This document shows, piece after piece, positions 1 through 7,769 of a stretch of DNA of 64,000 nt (positions within the stretch are counted from its first letter, which is position 1; each line of letters starts with the position of its first letter). The notes under the pieces are model-generated. The model made no database searches. It was not told the origin of the DNA and saw only the letters and a list, made by a program, of their open reading frames with translations. Origin of the DNA: Betaproteobacteria bacterium. Its GTDB lineage: Bacteria; Pseudomonadota; Gammaproteobacteria; Burkholderiales; UBA3065. The stretch lies in assembly GCA_027490755.1 (NCBI GenBank), contig JAIXXL010000005.1, positions 1 to 64,000 of the forward strand, in the 5' to 3' direction. The position numbers and the translations under genes were made by a program.

Positions 1-224
1 GGGGTGGGGGCGGCCCACTACCTCGGGTGTCACTTGTTCTCGCTCCTGCTCGCTGCGCTCGAAAGTCGCTTCGAAAAGGACACCCGACGGGGGCCGCCCG
101 TTGGCGGCTTCTGGTGCTGCGCTGACCGTCGCTGGCGGGGCGCATCGGGAAAGCTCTTCGAAGCGGGATGCGAGCGAAGCGAGAGAGCGAGAGGAGCGTC
201 CCGATGGAAGCCACGCCCGCCACT
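1..224. repeat. GC-rich palindromic intergenic element
   Basis: This gene-free stretch is built of nested inverted repeats. Bases 8-16 (GGGCGGCCC) pair with 91-99 and bases 24-31 (CGGGTGTC) pair with 79-86, giving one large hairpin. Bases 133-150 pair imperfectly with 199-222 through CATCGGGA/TCCCGATG and TGGCGGGGCG/CGCCCGCCA, giving a second. The segment from about 123 to 163 is closely similar to bases 1782-1820, so it is a dispersed repeat of the REP/intergenic-palindrome kind. Open frames across it are by-products of high GC. Bases 225-332 hold nothing else that I recognise. Confidence 0.5.
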
Positions 225-332
225 CGGAAGGGCCCGCCCACCACAACCTGATGGAAGACCCGCCCGCTACGACCCGATGCAGGCCGCCATCCACCGTACC
301 CAAGCTAGTGGCCCGCCCGGCACCGAAAACCC

Positions 333-1100
333 ATGCCGCTTGACGCCCTGAGCTGGGCCGATCAGGCCATCCTGCTGGCGGCGGCATTCGTCGCCAACTG
401 GTTCTCGGCGCTGGCCGGGGGTGGCGCCGGGTTGCTGCAGTTCCCGGTACTGATCTTTTTGGGGCTGCCGTTCGCGCTGGCGCTGGCCACGCACAAAATC
501 GCCACGGTGGCGCTGGGGCTGGGCTCGACGCTGCGTCACCTGCAGGGTGAGAGTCTGGAGCGGGATCTCTCAATCGTGCTGCTGGCGGCCGGTGTGCCGG
601 GGGTGGTGCTGGGCGCGCGCTACATCCTCGACGTGCCGGGCGACATCGCGCAGCAGGCGCTGGGCGTGCTGACCATCGGCATGGGGCTCTACAGCATCGC
701 CAAGCCGCAACTGGGCCTGACCGCCGAACCGCGCAACCGCGAGGGCACGGCGCTGGCCATCGGCGCGGCCGGCATCTTCCTCATCGGCATCCTCAACGGC
801 TCGCTGTCCAGCGGCTCGGGGCTGGTGCTGACGCTGTGGCAGATCAAGTGGTTCGGCCTGGACTACAAGCGCGCCACGGCGCACACACTGGGGTTGTGCG
901 GACTGGCGTGGAACGGTACCGGCGCGGTGGTACTGGGCGTGATCGGCGAGGTGGCGTGGGCATGGATGCCGGCGCTGCTGGTCGGTGCGTTCGTGGGTGG
1001 CTACCTGGGTAGCCACTACGCAATCGGCAAGAGCAACGCCTGGGTCAAGCGCGTGTTCGAGGTGGTGACGCTGGCGGTGGGCGCCAAGCTGCTCTTCTAG
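333..1100 (+). CDS. TSUP (TauE/SafE) family permease
   Basis: This 255-residue inner-membrane protein looks like a member of the TSUP family, which moves sulfite, sulfoacetate and related organosulfur anions. It is almost wholly hydrophobic with about eight predicted membrane segments. A glycine-rich stretch near residue 30 (ALAGGGAGLLQFP) and a second Gly/Ser-rich loop near residue 158 (LNGSLSSGSGLVLT) fit the two-repeat TSUP fold, and the length is normal for the family. The start is the ATG at 333; the sequence before it is the palindromic element. The HAD gene follows after 27 bases, so the two may be co-transcribed. The substrate cannot be told from sequence. Confidence 0.8.
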   Translation: MPLDALSWADQAILLAAAFVANWFSALAGGGAGLLQFPVLIFLGLPFALALATHKIATVALGLGSTLRHLQGESLERDLSIVLLAAGVPGVVLGARYILDVPGDIAQQALGVLTIGMGLYSIAKPQLGLTAEPRNREGTALAIGAAGIFLIGILNGSLSSGSGLVLTLWQIKWFGLDYKRATAHTLGLCGLAWNGTGAVVLGVIGEVAWAWMPALLVGAFVGGYLGSHYAIGKSNAWVKRVFEVVTLAVGAKLLF

Positions 1101-1127
1101 CCGCTTGTAAGACGCTCCCCAGACCCG

Positions 1128-1784
1128 ATGAAGACCATGCCCCCCGAACCCCAACACATCCTTTTCGATCTTGACGGCACCCTGATCGACTCCGCACCGT
1201 CCATCCTGGCCGGCTTCGGCGCGGTAGTGGAGCGGCACGGCGTCACCCCGCGGGTGCCGCTGGACAGCCGACTGATCGGCCCACCGCTGCTGCCGACACT
1301 GGAACGCATCACCGGTATCGGTGACCCGGACGCGCTGAAGCAGATGGCCACCACCTTCAAGGCCTCGTATGACAACGAGGGCTACCGGCACACGTTGGTC
1401 TACCCTGGCATCGACGCCGCATTGCGCGCACTGGCTGCCCGCGCCGCCCTGTACATCGTCACCAACAAGCGCATCCACCCGACGCGGCAGATTCTCGACC
1501 ACCTGGGCTGGGCATCTCTGTTCGCCGGGGCCTACGCGCAGGACGCGTTCGAGCCGCCGCTGCCGTCGAAGGCGGCGGTGATCGGCCGGGTGCTGGCCAC
1601 GCACGGTATCTCCCCAGCGGCGGCGCTCTACATCGGCGACCGTGCCGAAGACGGCGAGGCCGCCACCGCGAACGGGCTGGCGTTTGCCTGGGCCACCTGG
1701 GGCTACGGTGTCGACCTCGACCTGGCGCCCTTCATCCGGCCGCGGACGCTGGCGGAGCCGGCGGACTTCGCGTCTTTGGCGTGA
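1128..1784 (+). CDS. HAD-superfamily phosphatase, phosphoglycolate phosphatase-like
   Basis: A 218-residue soluble HAD hydrolase of the Gph/PGP type. Motif I is FDLDGTLIDS, with nucleophile Asp14 and acid/base Asp16. An alpha-helical cap (about residues 20-90) follows, then motif II (YIVTNK), a motif III lysine (SKAAV) and the acidic motif IV (YIGDRAED). All catalytic positions are present. It would remove phosphate from a small phosphorylated metabolite, and phosphoglycolate is the family default. It lies 143 bases before kdsA. No kdsC is visible in the window, so a role in Kdo-8-phosphate dephosphorylation is conceivable, but that is only inference: KdsC is normally a capless HAD enzyme and this one has a cap. 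Confidence 0.85.
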   Translation: MKTMPPEPQHILFDLDGTLIDSAPSILAGFGAVVERHGVTPRVPLDSRLIGPPLLPTLERITGIGDPDALKQMATTFKASYDNEGYRHTLVYPGIDAALRALAARAALYIVTNKRIHPTRQILDHLGWASLFAGAYAQDAFEPPLPSKAAVIGRVLATHGISPAAALYIGDRAEDGEAATANGLAFAWATWGYGVDLDLAPFIRPRTLAEPADFASLA

Positions 1785-1876
1785 CCATCGCTGGCGGGGC
1801 GCAGCGGTGCAAGCTCTTCAGACGGGCGAAGCACCAAAAAGAGTACCCCCACGAAAAGCCCCGCCCGCCACGCCAT
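1782..1876. repeat. Second copy of dispersed GC-rich palindrome
   Basis: The stretch between the HAD gene and kdsA begins with a near-copy of bases 123-163: TGACC, then TCGCTGGCGGGGCGCA, then AAGCTCTTC at matching spacing. It ends with GCCCCGCCCGCCA (1858-1870), which can pair with the GGCGGGGC arm at 1793-1800. Its position just 3' of the HAD stop codon suggests a mobile or terminator-like intergenic repeat. Confidence 0.45.
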
Positions 1877-1920
1877 CATCACCCTGCGATAATCGGGACC
1901 TGGAACCCCAACGCAGCTAG

Positions 1921-2775
<855 letters not shown>

Positions 2776-2776
2776 C

Positions 2777-3793
2777 ATGAGCCAGAGCACACCGAACAAG
2801 GGCCAGGACACCGGCTGGCAACTGGACGACCCGCTGGCCATCGGCCGCCGGGTATTGAGCGAAGAAGCGGCCGCGCTGCAGCGCACCGCCGCCGCGCTGG
2901 GGGCGGACTTCGCGGCGACGGTGCAGGCGGTGCTGGGTTGTCGCGGCCGGGTGGTGGTGTCTGGCGTGGGCAAGAGTGGCCACGTCGGGCGCAAGATCGC
3001 CGCCACCCTGGCCAGCACCGGCACGCCGGCGTTCTTTGTGCACGCGGCCGAGGCCGGCCACGGCGATCTGGGCATGATCACCGCCGATGACATCGTGGTG
3101 GTCATCTCGAACAGCGGCGAATCCGACGAGGTGGTCAACATCGCTGCCTTTGCCCGGCGCTTTGGCGCGCGCATCGTCGCCATGACCGGCAAGCCTGGCA
3201 GCCGCGTGGCGCAGCTGGCCGACATCCACCTGGACAGCAGCGTGACGCACGAGGCCTGCCCGCTGGGTGTGGCGCCGACCAGTTCCACCACAGTGCAACT
3301 GGCGCTGGGCGACGCGCTGGCGATGGCGGCGCTGGCCGGGCGCGGCTTTACCACCGAAGACTTCGCGCGCACCCACCCGCTGGGGCAGTTGGGCCGGCAG
3401 TACTACCTGCGAGTGCGCGACGTGATGCAGGGCATCGCCGAGGTGCCGCACTGCACGCCCGAGACGCGCCTGCTGGATGCCATCCCCGAGATGGCCACCG
3501 GCCGCATGGGCGCGCTGCTGGTGCTGCGCGGCGATGCGTTGGAGGGGCTGTTCACCGAGAGCGACCTGCGGCGCCTGATCACCGGGTCGGGCGGGCAGTT
3601 CGACGCGCTGCTGCAGCGGCAGGTGGGCGATTTTGTGACGCGCGCGCCGATGACCATCAACGCAGACCGCCTGGCTAGCGAGGCGCTGGCGGTGCTGGAG
3701 GAGCGGCGCGTCGGTCGGCTCGTGTGTGTCGACCAAGGGCGCCCAGTCGGCCTGCTGGCGTGGCACAACTTGTTACAGCACAAGCTCGCTTGA
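2777..3793 (+). CDS. kdsD: D-arabinose-5-phosphate isomerase
   Basis: KdsD interconverts ribulose 5-phosphate and arabinose 5-phosphate, the KdsA substrate. The 338-residue protein has the usual order: an N-terminal SIS sugar-isomerase domain (about residues 40-185, with SGVGKSGHVGRK and SNSGESDEV as phosphate-binding loops), then a pair of CBS domains (about 205-335, with GLFTESDLRRLI). Full length compared with E. coli KdsD (328 residues). It starts one base after the kdsA stop, consistent with co-transcription. kdsB and kdsC, often nearby in other genomes, are not in this window. Confidence 0.95.
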   Translation: MSQSTPNKGQDTGWQLDDPLAIGRRVLSEEAAALQRTAAALGADFAATVQAVLGCRGRVVVSGVGKSGHVGRKIAATLASTGTPAFFVHAAEAGHGDLGMITADDIVVVISNSGESDEVVNIAAFARRFGARIVAMTGKPGSRVAQLADIHLDSSVTHEACPLGVAPTSSTTVQLALGDALAMAALAGRGFTTEDFARTHPLGQLGRQYYLRVRDVMQGIAEVPHCTPETRLLDAIPEMATGRMGALLVLRGDALEGLFTESDLRRLITGSGGQFDALLQRQVGDFVTRAPMTINADRLASEALAVLEERRVGRLVCVDQGRPVGLLAWHNLLQHKLA

Positions 3794-3859
3794 CGCGCGT
3801 CACCCTCGCACGCTCCGGCCATGGAAGATGTCTCTCAAGCTTCTTCTCGCGGGCACGTT

Positions 3860-3887
3860 TTTCATATAGGATATGTTTCATATAGGA
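3860..3887 (+). promoter_or_regulatory. AT-rich direct repeats before the secretion operon
   Basis: Two perfect copies of TTTCATATAGGA lie at 3860-3871 and 3876-3887, 16 bases apart, in the only AT-rich patch between kdsD and the outer-membrane protein gene. They sit 76-103 bases before the chosen ATG at 3963. Each contains a CATATAG core that could be a -10 element, or the pair could be a tandem operator or the result of a small duplication. Either would place control of the type I secretion operon here. Function is inferred from position only. Confidence 0.4.
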
Positions 3888-3962
3888 AAGCTCATGCGCG
3901 GGCACTCTTGGGGCGACGTGCCCCTTGGATCACGCGGAACCTCACTTCAGGAGAGCACGGAC

Positions 3963-5315
3963 ATGGCGACACGCCCGACACCCCGCTATCGCCTGCTCGC
4001 CAGCGCGCTGCTACTGCTCGGGTCTGCGCCAGCGTGGTCGATCGACCTCCTCGAGAGTTACCGGCTGGCACTGCAGAACGATCGCCAGTACCGCATCGTT
4101 CAGGCGCGTTCAAGGGCTGAGGCGGAATCGGTGCCGCAGGCCATGTCGCAGCTGTTGCCGAACGTCTCGGCGCAGGTGTCGCGCAATCAGGTTGAACAGG
4201 AACGCACCACCGAAGATCGCCCGACGCAGAAGTTTCCCCGCTACCCCACCGAGACCGACAGCATTCAGCTGCGCCAGCCCATCCTCCGCCTTCGCTCGGC
4301 ATTCGCGTTGCAGCAGGCGCGCGAGGAGGTCCGCGCTGCCGAGGCGGAGGTCCGGCGCGAGCGTCAGGCGGTGGGCGTACGCGTGGCGGCAGCCTACTTC
4401 GAGGCCCTGCTGGCGCGCGACCGGCTCAGCCTGCTCGGCTCACAACGCCGCAACATCGAGACACGCCTGCTCGCGGCCCATAAGGCGCTGGCGGCTGGCG
4501 CTGGGGTGCGCACCGACATCGACGAGGCACGCGCCCAACTGGACAAGATCCGCGCGCAGGAGATCGGCATCAACCAGAACATCCGCAATACGGTGGCGCA
4601 GCTTGAGGTGCTGGTCGGTCAAGGTGTCGAATCGCTTTCGACACTCGACGTCTCGAGGTTGAGTCCGGAATCGTTCGATCCCGGCGAGATCGAGACGCTT
4701 CTTGAACTCGCCATGGAGAAGAGCCCGGAGATCATGGCGCGCGCCGCCCAGGTGGATGCGTCGCGCGCAGCGATCAAGGCAGCGCAGTCAGATCACCTGC
4801 CGACCCTCGATGCGGTTCTCGCCTACAACCGCAGCCTCAGCGACAACCCTTTCTTCCGCAACAGCGAGATCACCACCCAGTCGTACGGCTTCCAGCTCAC
4901 CATCCCGATCTATTCGGGCGGTCTAACCAGCAGCCGTGTCCGCGAGGCGGTGGCACTCTCGGAGGAGAGTCAGGAGCGCTACCTCAACACCATCAACTCG
5001 GCCAAGGTGCAGCTGCGCAAGGACTACGCCGCCATCAAGGAGGGGATCGCGCAGATCAGGGCCTTCGAGGTGGCGCTCGAGTCTGCGGATCAGGCCGTGC
5101 TGTCTAACCAGAAGGGCGTCCTGGCGGGCACCCGCACATCGCTGGACGTGTTGCTGGTCGAACAGCAGCGCAACCAGGTCCAGCTGGACCTGACGCAGTC
5201 TCGCTACCAGGTCCTCAGCACCTGGGTGAGACTGAACAGCCTGATCGGCACCATGGACGAGGAGGAGTTCGCCAGGCTGAACGATCTTCTCGCGGCCGCG
5301 CCGAGTGGCACCTGA
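3963..5315 (+). CDS. TolC-family outer-membrane channel of type I secretion
   Basis: A 450-residue OEP/TolC-type protein that would form the outer-membrane and periplasmic tunnel of the exporter encoded just downstream. Its N-terminus is a signal peptide (positive MATRPTPRYR, hydrophobic core LLASALLLLG, cleavage after APAWS). Two repeats of helix-rich sequence follow, with typical openings (DLLESYRLALQNDRQYR near residue 25; LLELAMEKSPEIMAR in the second half) and a C-terminal GTRTSLDVLLVEQQ segment common in TolC proteins. I chose ATG 3963 because GGAG lies 9 bases upstream and the signal peptide then begins normally; the frame is open back to 3873. It heads the operon with the next four genes. 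Confidence 0.92.
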   Translation: MATRPTPRYRLLASALLLLGSAPAWSIDLLESYRLALQNDRQYRIVQARSRAEAESVPQAMSQLLPNVSAQVSRNQVEQERTTEDRPTQKFPRYPTETDSIQLRQPILRLRSAFALQQAREEVRAAEAEVRRERQAVGVRVAAAYFEALLARDRLSLLGSQRRNIETRLLAAHKALAAGAGVRTDIDEARAQLDKIRAQEIGINQNIRNTVAQLEVLVGQGVESLSTLDVSRLSPESFDPGEIETLLELAMEKSPEIMARAAQVDASRAAIKAAQSDHLPTLDAVLAYNRSLSDNPFFRNSEITTQSYGFQLTIPIYSGGLTSSRVREAVALSEESQERYLNTINSAKVQLRKDYAAIKEGIAQIRAFEVALESADQAVLSNQKGVLAGTRTSLDVLLVEQQRNQVQLDLTQSRYQVLSTWVRLNSLIGTMDEEEFARLNDLLAAAPSGT

Positions 5316-5367
5316 GTTGCCCGCATCAGCCATCCCGGTCACTGGCCAAAGCCCCGGACCCGCCACC

Positions 5368-5988
5368 ATGACGATCCGCTTCAGCGTCACCCTCAACGCA
5401 CGCCCCGATCAGAACGAGCGACTCACGGCATTGCAACGCGTGTTTGTCCAGGCCTGCAACAGCCTGACCCCGCTGGTGCGGGACACGCGCTGCTGGAATC
5501 GGGTCGGCCTGCACCAGATGGCCTACCGGCAGCTGCGAGACCGGTTCCCGCAACTGGGCTCGCAGATGGCATGCAACGTCGTCTACTCGGTATCGCGCGC
5601 GTGCCGGCTGGTCTACCAGAGCAAACGCAGCCCGTGGACAACCGGTCGCGACAAGGAGGGCCCGCTGCCCTTGGTGATCTTCGACGCCGATGCGCCGGTC
5701 TACTTCGACCGCCACACCCTCAGCCTGCGCGATGGTGCAGTGTCGATGTTCACGCTGGATGGCAGGATGCGTTTCGAGGTCGGCCTGAGCCCCGCACAGG
5801 TGTCGAACTTCCTCAACGACCGCCTGCGGGAGGTCATCCTGCGCCGGGACTCCGGCGTGTTCAGTCTCACCTTTCTGTTCACAGGGTCGGGAGATGCCGA
5901 GGTGTCCGGGTCGGGGGATGAGGATCTTCCCGAGTACCTGGTCGTGAAGCAGACCGCCAGCCCGGCGACACTCGCAGGAGCAGCCTGA
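5368..5988 (+). CDS. Small protein resembling the N-terminal part of TnpB, without nuclease domain
   Basis: No firm family name. The 206-residue protein has a helical part (about residues 10-83) and a beta-rich part (about 100-173). Both follow the layout of the amino-terminal half of TnpB/OrfB proteins of IS200/IS605 elements: a start of the type RFSVTLNARPDQNERL, then HQMAYRQLRDRFPQLGSQM (49-67), then a block around VYFDRHTLSLRDGAVSM, GRMRFEV and SLTFLF. The RuvC-like nuclease and zinc-finger parts of TnpB are absent and no terminal sequences of an insertion element are visible. It sits inside the secretion operon, and its stop shares one base with the ATG of the first ABC gene, so it is translated with the exporter. 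An in-frame GTG at 5305 overlaps the preceding gene and is an alternative start. It could be a domesticated RNA- or DNA-binding regulator, or an exporter accessory protein. The resemblance is by eye. Confidence 0.6.
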   Translation: MTIRFSVTLNARPDQNERLTALQRVFVQACNSLTPLVRDTRCWNRVGLHQMAYRQLRDRFPQLGSQMACNVVYSVSRACRLVYQSKRSPWTTGRDKEGPLPLVIFDADAPVYFDRHTLSLRDGAVSMFTLDGRMRFEVGLSPAQVSNFLNDRLREVILRRDSGVFSLTFLFTGSGDAEVSGSGDEDLPEYLVVKQTASPATLAGAA

Positions 5989-7769
5989 TGCCGCCCCCCA
6001 CCCCCGCGAAAACCACACCCGGCAAGGACTCCGAACTGCTGGAAGCGATGCTGGAGCTGATGCCACTGTTCAAACGCGCGCTCTGGTTCAGCGTCGTGAC
6101 CACGCTCCTGTCCCTGGCGCCGATCGTCTACATGCAGGAGGTGTACGGGAGGGTAGTCAACAGCAGGAGTGACGAGACCCTGCTGATGCTCACCATCCTG
6201 CTGCTCGGCGTTCTGGCGATCATCGAGTTCCTCGAGTGGATCCGCGGCGAGGTGATGTCCGGCGCCGGGGTCGACCTCAACGTGAAGCTCGCGGCCCGGG
6301 TCTTCAACGCGAGCTTCGACGCCAACCTGCTCAAGATCCCGGGCGCCACGCAGGCTCTCGCCGACCTTCGCGAGATCCGCAACTTCTTCGGCAGCCCGGC
6401 CACCCCGGCCCTGCTCGATGCCCCGCTCTCCCTGTTCTTCCTCGTGCTGATCTTCTTCATCAACCCGCGGATGGGGTTCTTCGCCTGTGCCGGCGCGGTG
6501 CTGATGGGGGTGACCAACGTCGTCGCCGAACGCCGCATCAAGCCGGCCATGGAAGCCGCGCAGAAATCGGCCTCCGAGGCGCAGGCCTATGCAGGCTCGA
6601 CCATGCGCAACGCCCCGGTCATCGAGGCGATGGGGATGATGGGGGCCATCGAGGCGCGCTGGCTCAAGCTGCAGCGCAAGTTCCTCTACCACCAGGCCCT
6701 GGCCTCCGACCGTGCCGGCGGCAGCGCGGCGATGTCGCGTCTGCTCATGATGGCGCAAGGCTCGCTGCTGCTCGGCTTCGGTTGCTTCCTGACGCTCGAG
6801 GGCGTTCTCGCCGACGGCGGCGCGAGCATGATCATCGCCTCGATCCTTGGCGGTCGCGCGCTCCAGCCTCTGGTGCGCCTGATCTCGATGTGGAAGCAGG
6901 TGATCTCGGCGCGACAGGCATACGGCCGGCTGGACCAGTTCCTCAAGGCGGTCCCGGCGCGAGACCCCGGCATGCCCCTGCCGCCGCCGAAGGGGCGATT
7001 AAGCGTCGACGGCGTCGTGGTGAACGCGCCGGGCCTGCCGGTGCAGATCCTGCGCGGCGTGAGCTTTGCCGCGGAACCCGGCGAAGCGGTGGCGGTGGTG
7101 GGGCCATCGGCGTCGGGCAAATCCACGCTCGCCCGCGCGCTGGTGGGGGTCTGGCCGCTCGCGGCCGGGGCGGTCCGGCTCGACGGCGTCAGCGTGCACA
7201 CGTGGCACAAGTCGGAGCTCGGCCGCAACATCGGCTACCTGCCGCAGGATGTCGAGCTGTTCGATGGCAATCTGGCGGAGAACATCGCGCGCTTCGGCGA
7301 GATCGACGACGCCGCGCTCGACGCCGCGATCGATGCGGTCGGCCTGCGTGCCACCGTGGATGCGCTCCCGGACGGCGTCGCCACCCAGATCGGTGACGAC
7401 GGAGCCACCCTCTCCGGCGGCCAGCGCCAGCGCGTCGGCCTGGCGCGCGCCATCTACGGGCTGCCGCGCTTCATCGTGCTCGACGAACCCAACTCCAACC
7501 TCGACGAGAGCGGCGAGCGAGAGCTGCTGGGCACCATCGCATCGCTCAAGTCGCAGGGCTGCACCGTCATCGTGATCACCCACCGCACGAGCGTGCTGCC
7601 GGTGGTCGACAAGATGCTGCTGCTTGCCGAGGGTCAGGGGCGGATGTTCGGCCCACGCGACGAGGTGCTCGCCCGGCTCCGTGGCGCCCCGCCCCAGCCC
7701 GCCGTGCCGGCAGCGGCCACGGCGCCCAGCGCAGCTCCCGGCAACGGCACCACGGTGGCAGCATCATGA
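5988..7769 (+). CDS. Type I secretion ABC transporter (PrtD/HlyB type), first copy
   Basis: A 593-residue inner-membrane ABC exporter subunit: membrane domain about residues 25-320, nucleotide-binding domain about 340-570. The ATPase carries Walker A GPSASGKST (Lys378), signature LSGGQRQRVGLARAI, Walker B FIVLDEPNSNLD with the catalytic Glu, and an H-loop ITHR, so it should be active. No C39 peptidase or peptidase-like domain precedes it, as in PrtD, LipB and RsaD, which export RTX proteins with C-terminal signals. The ATG overlaps the TGA of the TnpB-like gene by one base, and the stop overlaps the next start by four (ATGA). The C-terminal 30 residues are an Ala/Pro-rich tail. Confidence 0.94.
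   Translation: MPPPTPAKTTPGKDSELLEAMLELMPLFKRALWFSVVTTLLSLAPIVYMQEVYGRVVNSRSDETLLMLTILLLGVLAIIEFLEWIRGEVMSGAGVDLNVKLAARVFNASFDANLLKIPGATQALADLREIRNFFGSPATPALLDAPLSLFFLVLIFFINPRMGFFACAGAVLMGVTNVVAERRIKPAMEAAQKSASEAQAYAGSTMRNAPVIEAMGMMGAIEARWLKLQRKFLYHQALASDRAGGSAAMSRLLMMAQGSLLLGFGCFLTLEGVLADGGASMIIASILGGRALQPLVRLISMWKQVISARQAYGRLDQFLKAVPARDPGMPLPPPKGRLSVDGVVVNAPGLPVQILRGVSFAAEPGEAVAVVGPSASGKSTLARALVGVWPLAAGAVRLDGVSVHTWHKSELGRNIGYLPQDVELFDGNLAENIARFGEIDDAALDAAIDAVGLRATVDALPDGVATQIGDDGATLSGGQRQRVGLARAIYGLPRFIVLDEPNSNLDESGERELLGTIASLKSQGCTVIVITHRTSVLPVVDKMLLLAEGQGRMFGPRDEVLARLRGAPPQPAVPAAATAPSAAPGNGTTVAAS

Noticed and set aside
4-351. Small open frames in the first 350 bases
   Set aside because: They cross the inverted repeats and have Arg/Pro-rich composition; the palindromic element explains the sequence better.
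570-1604. 344-codon minus-strand frame over the TSUP and HAD genes
   Set aside because: Spans two well-supported genes on the plus strand and reads as low-complexity Arg/Gln/His sequence.
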